This document shows, piece after piece, positions 14,001 to 22,669 of a stretch of 64,000 nt of DNA. Position numbers and translations under genes: made by a program. This DNA comes from a virus. The stretch lies in the IMG/VR virus record IMGVR_UViG_3300025154_000005, positions 28,304-92,303 of that record; one strand, 5' to 3'. How positions within the stretch are numbered: position 1 is the stretch's first letter; the number at the start of each line of letters is the position of its first letter. A model generated the notes under the pieces. That model ran no database searches and was not told the DNA's origin. It saw nothing but the letters and a program-made list of their open reading frames with translations.

Positions 14001-14506
14001 TCATATTCTATAATGCTACAATACTTTATGAGAATCAGAAGAAAGGATTCTTTACATACTTCGATAATAAGAATTGTTTATACTTATTGGAAGATACTCC
14101 ACCAGCTCTTAGAGATGTTGATATACAAAAAGGTACTATTATAGGAAATAAAGGTAAAGGTATATATGCAACGGATACTATCAACTATTGGGGTAGACAA
14201 CAACTATTACCTAACTATCTTGAATTACCGGCATACGGTAATAATGATATTATGAATCTTCAAACATTCAAATCTCTTGCAGGACTTAAGGAAATGATAT
14301 ATTATAATGGTAAACTTAATACAGATAGAATATCATCATTAGGTTTATTAATGATTCATAGAGAATTAAAACTTAAGTTTAAAACAGATACTAAGAAGAA
14401 GATTCATAAGATAACATCTGATCCTTTCTTTAATAGACATCTAACCAAGGGTATGCGAAAATATGAAGAAGTTAGAAAACAATTAATGGAGAATGACCAA
14501 ACTTAA
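11087..14506 (+). CDS. terL: large terminase subunit interrupted by an intein
   Basis: This is the packaging motor ATPase and nuclease. The 1139-residue precursor is split by an in-frame intein (residues 212-565), leaving a 785-residue mature protein. The P-loop TRDGGK-S is formed only after splicing, joining K211 to S566. Walker B is the hydrophobic run GTIVIEE (acidic residues about 698-699). The C-terminal nuclease domain starts with LYIAALDP (D about 923), and a later ILYENQ gives a further acidic ligand. The gene overlaps its predecessor by one base and is followed by a 69-nt gap before the portal gene. Because the intein sits in the ATP-binding loop, packaging depends on splicing. Confidence 0.9.
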   Translation: MEFIRINNRKNFLLEEVPTINPHSRKYLSWWKEQTMRCIEGFWSIDDENVKVNVMLEHPEYPDKSFAWRWLTPTAYFYCNYGTILANPIGATSGAKIPMRPSLDDIEWEFGYNWMEARGFSGFEDDPDFSCNIHLLNKDLTDKDLLRKCENENGEIIDYLQKNYFNSSGKRKQFVPCRQYVRQLFSKNMGRPVYANPPENLMILATRDGGKAIACDSGSYVWTTNGRLQLKDIKVNDKIYGADGELTNVTGIFHQDPTNLFRVTFMDGRYLDVHPDHLWEVKKFEKKGLIIDTKTMYEKFMYQGNDKGGNTYIYSVKQNKPINYPEQDLPIHPYILGAMLGDGTMTTNTPKIACNDLDILDKFKELLPEYKFNYDKHSNNNYNIVWKKRACINNKSPFVNALRDNNLVVKGNNKYIPDIYKTSSVEQRLELIKGLMDTDGSANKDGACEFTNKSKKLIYDLAEVFRSLGIKCQIGIDNRTGCEGNIKGHKYIRGIYYRLYINTTIPIFHLKRKLDKQINKKYRSAHDYTSIINIEKLRKKRKSLCITIDNLDHCFVTDDYIVTHNSYLTANQVIAHELIFDGIRRYSPDNVNNPPLAEIVVGASISDKSKDLLNKVSLTMNNLKGAWKKGTNEEIPSPFFKHMSGSITPNKDWEHKYKKKIGSDWKDIGTGSKIKHRIFTTENPEAAAGGRPGTIVIEEVGLVSNILTIHQSNDAAQNNSGEKFGSSVYIGTAGNMEKIVEAEMIFNDPKGYNFLAFENQEENDRGTEICWFIPATHMARKFKDANGNTMVKEATEHFLKRRALKEKSASKRGLEGEMMNYPLKPSEMFLNKTNNAFPVADIKVRIRDLMSTLNDELKLTLKGRMNLSEDGGVSFEKLNIIPIREFPLKKEDINIEGCVEIFELPMKDGEGKVPSGLYIAALDPVDDDGNDDNSRSLQSTFIMNTLTDRVVAEYSGRTKFAKEYYEQVRRMLIFYNATILYENQKKGFFTYFDNKNCLYLLEDTPPALRDVDIQKGTIIGNKGKGIYATDTINYWGRQQLLPNYLELPAYGNNDIMNLQTFKSLAGLKEMIYYNGKLNTDRISSLGLLMIHRELKLKFKTDTKKKIHKITSDPFFNRHLTKGMRKYEEVRKQLMENDQT
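11720..12781 (+). other. class 3-type intein with LAGLIDADG endonuclease inside terL
   Basis: The intein is 354 residues (211 flanking residues before it) and interrupts GGK|S. Residue 1 is Ala (AIACDSGSYVWTTNG), not Cys or Ser. The block B region is VHPDHLWEV (W at intein position 68), block F is SLCITIDNLDHCF (C at 334) and block G is VTHN followed by Ser (T at 352). Ala1 with a W-C-T triad is the signature of class 3 inteins, which start splicing from the block F Cys. Two LAGLIDADG motifs, LGAMLGDG (precursor 336-343) and LIKGLMDTDG (D437, D439), mark a homing endonuclease with intact acidic residues, so it may still be mobile. Confidence 0.85.
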
Positions 14507-14524
14507 AGCTATATAGAAATTAAA
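14503..14524 (+). repeat. 22-nt intergenic direct repeat, copy 1
   Basis: This copy begins TTAAAGCTATATAG and ends AAATTAAA. It matches 20 of 22 bases with the copy at 16948-16969. It spans the terminase stop codon and lies before the portal gene. Confidence 0.5.
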
Positions 14525-14575
14525 TTTATTAGTTAATAATTAAAATATTACATACTTTTATAAAAATTTTATCAT

Positions 14576-16945
14576 ATGATATTATCAATGAATGCAGGAG
14601 TACCACAGATATTCCCACCTCAAAAGAAATCTGATGCAGAGAAGACTACTAAGTTTTTAAAGTCTTGCGTAGATTCAGGAGTAGAATTAGTTAATTGGGA
14701 ACTAAGTTCAGGATTTAGGAAAAGTAAATCTGAAATGGTTCGCTTATATAATATTGTAAATGGAGTGGTAGATGCTGAAGATAAGAAGATGATTACTAAT
14801 CCTCTTAACCTACAAGGATATGAATTTCCTGGAACAGCACAGACCTATCCACTTATAACACCATTGTTATCAGTACTTACAGGTGAAGAAAGAAATAGAG
14901 TACATTTCTTTGATGTAAGTGTTGTAAATCATGATGCTATCTCCGAGAAACAAGCATTTCTTAAACAACAGATTGATGGAATAGTTATGCAGGGAATACA
15001 AGATACTTCTGCATCACAAGAGGAACTTGAAGCTAAGATTAAGAAGTTTGGAATGTTTGCTAAATTTGAATATCGCGATATGCGAGAACGTATGGCACAT
15101 CAGACTCTTACATACTTAAAGAAACATCTTGATTTAGACTTCCAATTCAGTCGCGGATTTGAAGACCAATTAATTGTTGGTGAACAAATATATGTAAGTG
15201 ATATTGTAGGTGGAGAACCTATATGCAGAAAAGGAAATGGACTAAACTTTACATTTGTAAGATCCAATGATTCAGTATATCCTGAAGATTCAGATATGAT
15301 TATAGAAGATGGGTATTTATCCCTCGGTAAAATAATAGATGAATATTATGATGTACTTAAAGATAGCGATATAAAGAAACTTGAAAGTGGTAGTGGACTA
15401 AATAATAGTTTATCAAATTCAATGTTCTCTCATCAAAATGTACAACCAGATTTTAATCTTGACGACCTAATTGAACAACGTGGTGGACTAGGATTAATAC
15501 TTGGTGCTCCATCTGGAATGGCAAGTTATGGATTATCAGGATCATTTGATCAATATGGACGAATACGCCGTACACGTGTACTATGGAAATCAATGAGAAA
15601 AATTGGATTCTTAACATATGTAGATGAGAATGAAGAAACTCAGAAGATAGTTGTTCCAGAACAGTATGTTCCTAATAAGGAAAGAAATGAAGTTGTAGAA
15701 TGGAAATGGATCAATGAATGGTGGGAAGGTACTAGAATTGCAAATGACATTTATGTTAAGATGCAACCAAGACCTATTCAATTTAGAGAGATGGTTAATA
15801 TGGCTAAATGTGGTCCAGGTATTATAGGTATTGTAAATAATATAAATAGTTCTAAAGTAACATCCTTTGTTTCTTCTTTGAAACCAATTCAATATCTATA
15901 TGATGAATTCGTATACAGATTAGAAAGAAACTTTATGACATCTTATGGTGCAATAGCCAGGTTAGACGTATCACAAATTCCTGATGGTTGGGATATGGAC
16001 AAATGGTTGTATTATGCAACTACGTTTAAGTGGGCTATACAAGATCCATTTAAAGAAGGTAATGAAGGACAAGCACGTGGTAAACTTGCCGGTACAATGA
16101 ACCAACCTTCCAACGTATTTAATCTTGACCAGGGTAATATGATTCAGCAGAATATTGAGATGTTGAACTACCTTGAGAATAGGGCTAATGATATTGCGGG
16201 TATTACACCTCAACGTAAAGGTTCTACTTCTAGTAGAGAAACTATGGGTGGAATAGAACGTTCAGTTGTACAATCATCCCATCGTACTGAAAAACATTTT
16301 AGTCTCCACGATCATGTTAAGATGCGCGTATATAAAGCATTACTTGAAACAGCTAAAGTTGCATGGAGAGAAGAGAAATTTAAACGTTCATTCTTGATGG
16401 ATGATTTAACTCAAACTGTACTAGATTTTGATGGACAAGTATTTAATGAAGCTGAATATGGTGTAATGGTTAACAATTCTAAAGAAGATACTAAATTAAA
16501 GAATCTACTTGAAAGTTCAACTAATATTTTATTACAGAATGGAATAAACTTCTCTACAATTCTTGGTATAATGCGTACTGATAACCTTAGTACAATGCAA
16601 CGTAAGATTGAACAACTTGAAGAAGAATCTGCACAACGTCAACAAGAACTTGAGCAAGCTACTATTCAACAGAAAGAAGCAGATAGTCAACGAAGATTTG
16701 AATCTGAGCAAGCTGATAGAGATTTAAAGGATCGTATGAATATTCGAGATAACACAACTAAGATTCTATTAGATAAAGAACCTGATAATACAGCAAATGA
16801 TGCTAAGTCAGCTGCTGATATGCAGAAACATATAGATAAGATGGCATTAGATGAAAAGAAATTATCAGAGTCTATTAGGACAAATAAAGCTAATGAACAA
16901 TTAAAAAAGGAAAGTATTAATAAACCTAGACCAGCTTCAAAGTAA
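14576..16945 (+). CDS. portal protein
   Basis: This 789-residue protein directly follows the large terminase and precedes the scaffold-like and capsid genes, the standard place for the portal. The size agrees with crAss-like portals, which are large (about 700-900 residues). The central part is alpha/beta with many aromatic residues (e.g. WINEWWEGTRI). The C-terminal 130 residues are a long Gln/Glu/Lys-rich helix, like the barrel or crown region of portals. The start is uncertain between Met1 and Met5 (14588). It would form the dodecameric ring through which DNA passes. Confidence 0.85.
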   Translation: MILSMNAGVPQIFPPQKKSDAEKTTKFLKSCVDSGVELVNWELSSGFRKSKSEMVRLYNIVNGVVDAEDKKMITNPLNLQGYEFPGTAQTYPLITPLLSVLTGEERNRVHFFDVSVVNHDAISEKQAFLKQQIDGIVMQGIQDTSASQEELEAKIKKFGMFAKFEYRDMRERMAHQTLTYLKKHLDLDFQFSRGFEDQLIVGEQIYVSDIVGGEPICRKGNGLNFTFVRSNDSVYPEDSDMIIEDGYLSLGKIIDEYYDVLKDSDIKKLESGSGLNNSLSNSMFSHQNVQPDFNLDDLIEQRGGLGLILGAPSGMASYGLSGSFDQYGRIRRTRVLWKSMRKIGFLTYVDENEETQKIVVPEQYVPNKERNEVVEWKWINEWWEGTRIANDIYVKMQPRPIQFREMVNMAKCGPGIIGIVNNINSSKVTSFVSSLKPIQYLYDEFVYRLERNFMTSYGAIARLDVSQIPDGWDMDKWLYYATTFKWAIQDPFKEGNEGQARGKLAGTMNQPSNVFNLDQGNMIQQNIEMLNYLENRANDIAGITPQRKGSTSSRETMGGIERSVVQSSHRTEKHFSLHDHVKMRVYKALLETAKVAWREEKFKRSFLMDDLTQTVLDFDGQVFNEAEYGVMVNNSKEDTKLKNLLESSTNILLQNGINFSTILGIMRTDNLSTMQRKIEQLEEESAQRQQELEQATIQQKEADSQRRFESEQADRDLKDRMNIRDNTTKILLDKEPDNTANDAKSAADMQKHIDKMALDEKKLSESIRTNKANEQLKKESINKPRPASK

Positions 16946-16947
16946 TA

Positions 16948-16969
16948 TTAAAGCTATACAGGAATTAAA
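16948..16969 (+). repeat. 22-nt intergenic direct repeat, copy 2
   Basis: This copy begins TTAAAGCTATACAG and lies 3 bases after the portal stop codon, in the 87-nt gap before the scaffold-like gene. Both copies follow a late structural gene, so a phage promoter or RNA-processing signal is possible. Confidence 0.5.
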
Positions 16970-16984
16970 AACTTACCTAATTTC

Positions 16985-17015
16985 TTGGAGTTAATATAAA
17001 GTAAAATTATTTTTG
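16985..17015 (+). promoter_or_regulatory. Bacteroidetes-type promoter before the scaffold-like gene
   Basis: TTG (16985-16987), a 20-nt spacer and TATTTTTG (17008-17015) fit the TAnnTTTG consensus. The gene starts at 17033. It may give the scaffold and capsid genes extra transcription. Confidence 0.5.
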
Positions 17016-17032
17016 AACTAAATTAAATTTTT

Positions 17033-18256
17033 ATGGCAGAGCAAGCTAAGAAACAGGAAACAGCAACATTTGATCAAGATCTAGGAATAACATTAGATTT
17101 TGGAAACAACGAAGAAATTGAGGATAATCTTATATTTGATAATCCCCCAACGAAAGATACTGATGATTCTGGAGAAGATGATCTATTTAAAACACCAGAA
17201 GGTATAACCAAAGGTGACGATGATATAGATCTAAACGCAGAATTTGAAAAATTATTAAACACTTCAGATACCCCTGAGCAGGTAGTAATTAAACGGGCAG
17301 AAGATAAGAAGGAGTCAGCAAATACAGAAGCTAATAAACAGAAGGAAACTAAAGATGTTTCTGATTCCTTAACTGTTGCTTTTGCTAAGACGCTACTTGA
17401 ACTTCAGGGGTTATCTGATTTTAAAGAAGATGAATACAAAGCACTTGTCAAGGAAAAAGGGGAAGCTGCAGCATTCATTGAATTAATGGAAAACGAAGCT
17501 ACTAAGAAAGTTGAGAATTACAGAAAGAGTATAGATGAATATGCTCAGGAATATACTCAATTAAGAGAAGTAGGTTTCACTAAAGAAGAAGCATCTACTA
17601 TAGTAGGCAATAAAGAAACTATAAATGCAATATCTGATGAACAACTTAAAGAAGATGAGGAATTGCAAATAGATGTTGTTAGAGAAGTTGGTAAATTAAA
17701 AGGTGAATCTGAAGAAGAAATTGAAGAAAATATTCAACTTCTTAAAGAAACTGATAAATTAGCAACTCGTGCAAAAACTAATCTAGTTCAACTTAAGAAC
17801 TATTATGGTAAAGTAGCTGAACAGGAATTAGTTAGAAAAAAAGATGAGGTTAAAGCTAAGGAACAATCACAAGTTGAATTCTTAAAGAGCTTAAAAACTG
17901 ATATTGATTCTACAGAAGAGATATTAAAAGATAAGAAGATTAATCAACCTACTAAAGATAAAATTTATTCAATGCTTACAACTCCCATTAAACAGGAAGA
18001 TGGTACAATATTAAATGAAGTTTGGACTAAAAGAAAGGCTGATGTTAAGGCATTTGATAAGAAATTGGCATATTTTATTCATATAGGATTATTTGATGGA
18101 AAGACAGATTCACTAATAAAGGATTCTAAAACTAAAGCTGCTTCGGAATTACAGAAGTTACTTGATGGTGGAAGAGTTCATACAGCCGGTGATCCAATAA
18201 TACATGATGAAAAGTTAAATGATAGAGTAAGTGCAATGAAAGACTTTTTAGATTAA
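17033..18256 (+). CDS. scaffolding-like protein
   Basis: This 407-residue protein is strongly acidic in its first 100 residues (many Asp/Glu, FDNPPTKDTDDSGEDDLF) and predicted helical and coiled after that, with long Lys/Glu stretches. It sits between portal and major capsid genes. Acidic, coiled proteins in that position are normally internal scaffolds that guide capsid assembly. A short basic C-terminal part could contact the capsid protein. No protease domain is visible in it. Confidence 0.65.
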   Translation: MAEQAKKQETATFDQDLGITLDFGNNEEIEDNLIFDNPPTKDTDDSGEDDLFKTPEGITKGDDDIDLNAEFEKLLNTSDTPEQVVIKRAEDKKESANTEANKQKETKDVSDSLTVAFAKTLLELQGLSDFKEDEYKALVKEKGEAAAFIELMENEATKKVENYRKSIDEYAQEYTQLREVGFTKEEASTIVGNKETINAISDEQLKEDEELQIDVVREVGKLKGESEEEIEENIQLLKETDKLATRAKTNLVQLKNYYGKVAEQELVRKKDEVKAKEQSQVEFLKSLKTDIDSTEEILKDKKINQPTKDKIYSMLTTPIKQEDGTILNEVWTKRKADVKAFDKKLAYFIHIGLFDGKTDSLIKDSKTKAASELQKLLDGGRVHTAGDPIIHDEKLNDRVSAMKDFLD

Positions 18257-18280
18257 GAAAATTTTTAAATTATATAAAGA

Positions 18281-19774
18281 ATGAAAATAAGTAAATTACA
18301 AATTGTTGATCCAAAGTATTGGTCAAGTTTACAACGCGAGGATCACTTAGGTGCTATTGGAGCACAACAGCCAGAACTTATCTCTAAGACAATTGAGAAA
18401 GTTTATAAGGCTACATATGGTGGTGAAGATTTTGTGTCGTTTATCAATAAATTTCCTAAGAGATATATTGATGATGATGTTCCTTATCAATGGATGTTAC
18501 AAGGTCCAGATGAGAGAAACTTCCCATTAGTAAAAGCAACTAGTGATGCTGCTGGTACTACATCAGTTACATCAGCTGACCGTTTCGGTTTAGGATACGG
18601 TAAATTCTACTTGTGGTATGCAGAGAGAGCTTTCTCAGCCACATCAGTTATTGTTGGTGAAAACCCAGATAACTTTGCATTACGTTGTGCTACTGATCCT
18701 ATTGAACAAGGTGACTTGTATGGATATGAAGTAGAACTAGTAACAGGTAACTCAGCATTATATGTTCCTTATGAGGATCTTGTTGGTGGTACATTATGGT
18801 CAGAAGAATATGGTTTGGTTGAACAAACACTTTCTAAAAGAGGTAATGACATTCAAGGAGCATCACATTTCATGATGGAAAATATTCTTTCTCAAATTCG
18901 TAAAAACTACGAGGTTCCAGGTAATATGTTAATGAAAGGTCGTAACAAACCTATGGCATTTGCATTCATGGACTCTAGTGGTAATTTACATAAGAGATGG
19001 ATTGATATGTTAGGTTGGAACTTTATGATCCAGATGCGTAGAGATATAGCTCGTCTATTACTTTATGGGAAATCTAATCGTAAAGATGATGGTACCTTTG
19101 CAAATAAAGGTGAATCTAAAAATACCATCAGAGCTGGATTTGGTATGTATGAACAACTAGAAGGTTCAAATGAAGGTTATTATAACACATTTGACTTAGA
19201 TGCTCTTACAGACTTTGCACTTGATATTTCAGTAGGTAAAGTAACTGAAGATGACAGAACTTTCTTGTTATCAACTGGTGAATACGGAGCTTACGAGTTC
19301 CATAAAGCTGCTGAGAATAAAGCTTCAAGAATTACTTATATCCAAGATAGTAATCGTATTAAAGTTGTTGACGGTAAGATGAAACTTATGGGTGGACAAT
19401 TTGCAGAATACGAAACTGTAAACGGATTGAAATTCAAAGTAATGATTGATCCTATTAAAGACAATCCTGTTCGTAATAAGAAACGCGACAAAAAAGGCAG
19501 ATTATTAAGTTCATTAGTATATGAATTACTTGACTTTGGAACATCTAACGGTACTTCCAATATTCAACGTGTTTGTATTAAAGGTGACGAGGAAATCTAT
19601 GGTTACAGACCAGGTATGAGAGATCCTTTCAATCCTTATAATAACTTGACTTCTCCACGTATGATCGTGTCTCCAGTAGACGGATATGAGGTATACGGTA
19701 TGTTTACAGGCGGAATACAGGTAAACAATCCTTTAAAAACTTTCAAATATATTCCTTCGGAATTATTAGCATAG
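18281..19774 (+). CDS. major capsid protein
   Basis: This 497-residue protein lies immediately downstream of the scaffold-like gene, in the place and size range of the crAss-like HK97-fold major capsid protein. The N-terminal region (MKISKLQIVDPKYWSSLQRE) is arm-like. The body is rich in Gly/Phe/Tyr beta segments, including FGLGYGKFYLWYAERAFSAT, and the C-terminus holds GYRPGMRDPFNPYN. Codon use is less AT-biased than in flanking genes, as expected for a highly expressed gene. It ends in TAG and is followed directly by a strong terminator. The phage's GroES-like protein may assist its folding. Confidence 0.88.
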   Translation: MKISKLQIVDPKYWSSLQREDHLGAIGAQQPELISKTIEKVYKATYGGEDFVSFINKFPKRYIDDDVPYQWMLQGPDERNFPLVKATSDAAGTTSVTSADRFGLGYGKFYLWYAERAFSATSVIVGENPDNFALRCATDPIEQGDLYGYEVELVTGNSALYVPYEDLVGGTLWSEEYGLVEQTLSKRGNDIQGASHFMMENILSQIRKNYEVPGNMLMKGRNKPMAFAFMDSSGNLHKRWIDMLGWNFMIQMRRDIARLLLYGKSNRKDDGTFANKGESKNTIRAGFGMYEQLEGSNEGYYNTFDLDALTDFALDISVGKVTEDDRTFLLSTGEYGAYEFHKAAENKASRITYIQDSNRIKVVDGKMKLMGGQFAEYETVNGLKFKVMIDPIKDNPVRNKKRDKKGRLLSSLVYELLDFGTSNGTSNIQRVCIKGDEEIYGYRPGMRDPFNPYNNLTSPRMIVSPVDGYEVYGMFTGGIQVNNPLKTFKYIPSELLA

Positions 19775-19789
19775 TTTCAAAAAAGATTA

Positions 19790-19823
19790 GATAAGGTATT
19801 GTATTATACCTTATCTTTTCTTA
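19790..19823 (+). terminator. intrinsic terminator after the capsid gene
   Basis: GATAAGGTAT (19790-19799) pairs perfectly with ATACCTTATC (19806-19815) over a 6-nt loop and runs into TTTTCTTAT. It begins 15 bases after the capsid stop. The -33 box of the next promoter lies in its loop. Confidence 0.8.
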
Positions 19824-19829
19824 TATTTG
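19799..19829 (+). promoter_or_regulatory. Bacteroidetes-type promoter overlapping the terminator
   Basis: TTG (19799-19801), a 20-nt spacer and TATATTTG (19822-19829) match the consensus. The next gene starts 27 bases on at 19857. Termination of the capsid transcript and restart of the next unit share the same 40 bases. Confidence 0.65.
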
Positions 19830-19856
19830 TAAAATTAATTAATTAATAAATAATTT

Positions 19857-20789
19857 ATGACAAGAGAGCAAGCACTGGAAAAAGGAATTCTAGAAAACAA
19901 AATTGTTAAATTAAAGCCTATTTTAAAGGCGGGTAAGATGATTAAGGACAAAGCACACATTGGATATTTTATGTTTGATGATGCTTTCAAAAATTATCCA
20001 TTACCAAGAGACCCTAAGACCGGTTCATTTAAACCGATTCTTACGACTGAAGAACTTTCATATTTTAATGAAGCATTACAACAAGATTTATCCTTCACTA
20101 AACGTGTAGATAACTTTTGGGATAAGTATTCTGTTAGGATTAGAAAGACTAAAGATTTATTAGTAAATGGTGTAGTATTTGATATGAGTGATCCTTATCA
20201 AAATTTAGACTGTAGAATAATGAAATCTTTAAAGATTACAGCTGCTTCATTTGCAGAGAAAGATAATAGTCCAAACTATATGTGGTATCTAGCTGAAGAA
20301 AATGAGGAGCATGTACACGAAGCTAAAGAAATTTCTAAAATTAAAGATGTTTGGTTATTTTTTGGAACTATAATGAATTCTAAGAAGAAACTAATGGATA
20401 TTCTTTCTGTATACAATGCTGAAAAAGCACGTTCAAAAGATATTGATCCAAATGCAACTGTAGAATTCTTTGTGGGAGAAGTAGAGAAGATAGTATCTAC
20501 AGATCCTGATTTTATTTTGGAATGTAAAAACAGTCCAATGTATGAATTGAAAGCTATGATTCTCGATGGTGTTAGAGCTGGTGCTATTAACAAATCTGGA
20601 AGAAATAAATATAATATTGTAAGTGACTCTTCAATATATGATTACATGGGAATGACTAAACTTCTATTGAAGTTAAAAGAAGAATCTGATGATGATTATA
20701 TAAGAGTTAAAGAACAGATTGACAAATTCCATAAGGATAAAGAAGTTGGTTCTCTATCTACAAAGAAAACGAATGATGAATCTAAATAA
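19857..20789 (+). CDS. capsid-cassette protein, 310 aa, function unknown
   Basis: This is the first gene behind the capsid terminator and a host-type promoter. The product is a mixed alpha/beta protein (MTREQALEKGILENKIVKL...) with a Lys/Glu-rich C-terminus. It has no membrane segment or catalytic motif that I can see. Its place suggests a virion or assembly factor conserved in this phage group; no function is claimed. Confidence 0.6.
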   Translation: MTREQALEKGILENKIVKLKPILKAGKMIKDKAHIGYFMFDDAFKNYPLPRDPKTGSFKPILTTEELSYFNEALQQDLSFTKRVDNFWDKYSVRIRKTKDLLVNGVVFDMSDPYQNLDCRIMKSLKITAASFAEKDNSPNYMWYLAEENEEHVHEAKEISKIKDVWLFFGTIMNSKKKLMDILSVYNAEKARSKDIDPNATVEFFVGEVEKIVSTDPDFILECKNSPMYELKAMILDGVRAGAINKSGRNKYNIVSDSSIYDYMGMTKLLLKLKEESDDDYIRVKEQIDKFHKDKEVGSLSTKKTNDESK

Positions 20790-20800
20790 TACTTAGTACT

Positions 20801-21562
20801 ATGACTGCTGTTGAAATGAAATACGAAGCTGAAATACTTTATGAAAGTATTGCTAGTGCTGATGCTCCTGGTTATACTAACAAGGAATGGTCATATTTAT
20901 TGACAGCAGGTCAAGAAAAGGTTATTAAAGAAATTATAGACAAAGGTTTGGACAGAGAGGAGAAGTATAAAAAAGCTATCTCCCCTCTATTAACTCCTGA
21001 AAATTTAGCAGGAACAATAACAACTAATGTTTCAAATTTGCCAAATTCCGTAAAAGTACCAATAACAAGTACTTTGACATATCCAGTATTAGGCGTCACT
21101 ATGGAAAGATGTGTTGTGGGAACTGCTGGTAAAATTGTACCTATTAAACCAATTACTCACGATTACTATCTTATCAATATAAGGAATCCTCATAAGAAAC
21201 CTAATAAGAAATATGTATACTGGAGACTTGATGAATATGTAGGTGGTGCAAAAGTACATGTACTTATAACTGATATAGCAGATGCTGATGTATTATCGGC
21301 AACAAGTGGAATTACCAGTTATAAATATGTGGCTATAGCTAAGCCTAGACCAATCATTGTACCAGATGCAACTTATACAACAGGCTCTATAGATGGTGAG
21401 AATTTTAGTGCTCATACGGCATCTGCATGGAATTGTATATTAGGTGAAATGGTACACAGATGGATTGTGCAGGAAGCTGTTAATATAGCCTATGCATCAG
21501 ACAGAGATCAGATTGGATACCAAATATCTAATAATGAGAATATTGAAAATATTAAAGAATAG
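20801..21562 (+). CDS. probable head-tail connector protein
   Basis: The first 60 residues (YEAEILYESIASADAPGYTNKEWSYLLTAGQEKVIKEII) are helical and resemble the start of small connector or ring proteins that dock on a portal. The rest is beta-rich and ends with a helical tail. The neighbouring genes are virion genes. The connector role is an inference from layout and size (253 aa). Confidence 0.45.
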   Translation: MTAVEMKYEAEILYESIASADAPGYTNKEWSYLLTAGQEKVIKEIIDKGLDREEKYKKAISPLLTPENLAGTITTNVSNLPNSVKVPITSTLTYPVLGVTMERCVVGTAGKIVPIKPITHDYYLINIRNPHKKPNKKYVYWRLDEYVGGAKVHVLITDIADADVLSATSGITSYKYVAIAKPRPIIVPDATYTTGSIDGENFSAHTASAWNCILGEMVHRWIVQEAVNIAYASDRDQIGYQISNNENIENIKE

Positions 21563-21587
21563 TATATAAACTTAAAATGAAAAAATT

Positions 21588-22616
21588 ATGAATAGTACAA
21601 AACTATTGAGTTACACTGGTAGAAATGCTGTGAAAACTCCTGCAGATGCTTTAGGTGTAAGAGCTGTGCATCACAATGATTTATTAGCTGATGTTGCAGT
21701 TATTGATGCTAAAGTTGCCCTTTTAGAACCTACCACTGGTACAACTAGTGTAGATACAATATCTGAAAGAACTTCAGGTGCAGGTGTTACTGTAGATAGT
21801 GTATTACTTAAAGATGGTACAATAGATCTAAATGGTGTTGCCGATGCATTAATTTTAGATGCTGATGGTGATACCTCAATTTCTGCTTCAACAGATGATC
21901 AAATTGATATTGAAATTAGTAGTGCAGACGACTTCAGAATTACTGCTAATACATTTACTGCTTTATCTGGTAGTGTAATTGCTACGGATAATATTACAGA
22001 AACAACTACTGGTTCTGGTATTACTGCAGATGGAGTACTTTTAAAAGATGCTTCTGTATCTGCTGCATCTATTAAACATACTACTATGTTTGGTACAGCA
22101 GCTTCAAATGTTACTACAGTAGAATACGGTGATGGGAGACATATAACAACTACTTTATCATTTACTAACCTTGTATTAGGTGCTCCTACTGCCGGCGGAA
22201 ACAGTGCACATGGAATTCTTCTTCATACCTTAGCTACAACAGCAATAACACATCTAGTTAAATGTGTAATGGTTGAAGTAGGACTTACAATTGGAACTAC
22301 TACTACAGATACTCCTGACGTAGGTCTTGGAACAGTTATAGCAAGTGGAGCGGTAGCTACTTTAGACGGAACTGCTACATTTGAAGATATTATAACAGGA
22401 CAAACTTGGGACAAGGCTTTGGATGGAACAACAGACAGATTTGCTAGTATATTCACAGGAGTAGTAACAGAGGCAACTGAATTTCCTCTTATTAATGCTG
22501 CAGGATCTGCTACAGCAATTTATCTAAATGCTGCTGATGGATGGGCAGCAGGTGTTACCGGTAATTTAACAGCTACAGGAACTGTAGTGATTGAATATAT
22601 TGTTGTAACTCCTTAA
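21588..22616 (+). CDS. capsid-associated fibre-like protein with internal repeats
   Basis: The 342-residue sequence is poor in aromatic and charged residues and rich in Thr/Ser/Gly/Ala/Val. A unit of the form 'I-[ST]-E-x-T-[ST]-G-x-G-[VI]-T-[VA]-D-x-V-L-L-K-D' occurs twice (near residues 57 and 135), typical of beta-structured phage surface fibres. The C-terminal half looks like a compact beta domain. It is probably a head fibre or decoration protein. Confidence 0.6.
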   Translation: MNSTKLLSYTGRNAVKTPADALGVRAVHHNDLLADVAVIDAKVALLEPTTGTTSVDTISERTSGAGVTVDSVLLKDGTIDLNGVADALILDADGDTSISASTDDQIDIEISSADDFRITANTFTALSGSVIATDNITETTTGSGITADGVLLKDASVSAASIKHTTMFGTAASNVTTVEYGDGRHITTTLSFTNLVLGAPTAGGNSAHGILLHTLATTAITHLVKCVMVEVGLTIGTTTTDTPDVGLGTVIASGAVATLDGTATFEDIITGQTWDKALDGTTDRFASIFTGVVTEATEFPLINAAGSATAIYLNAADGWAAGVTGNLTATGTVVIEYIVVTP

Positions 22617-22669
22617 TAATAATAAATAAGTAATAAATAATAAATAAGTCTAATTTAAAATTAAAGACG

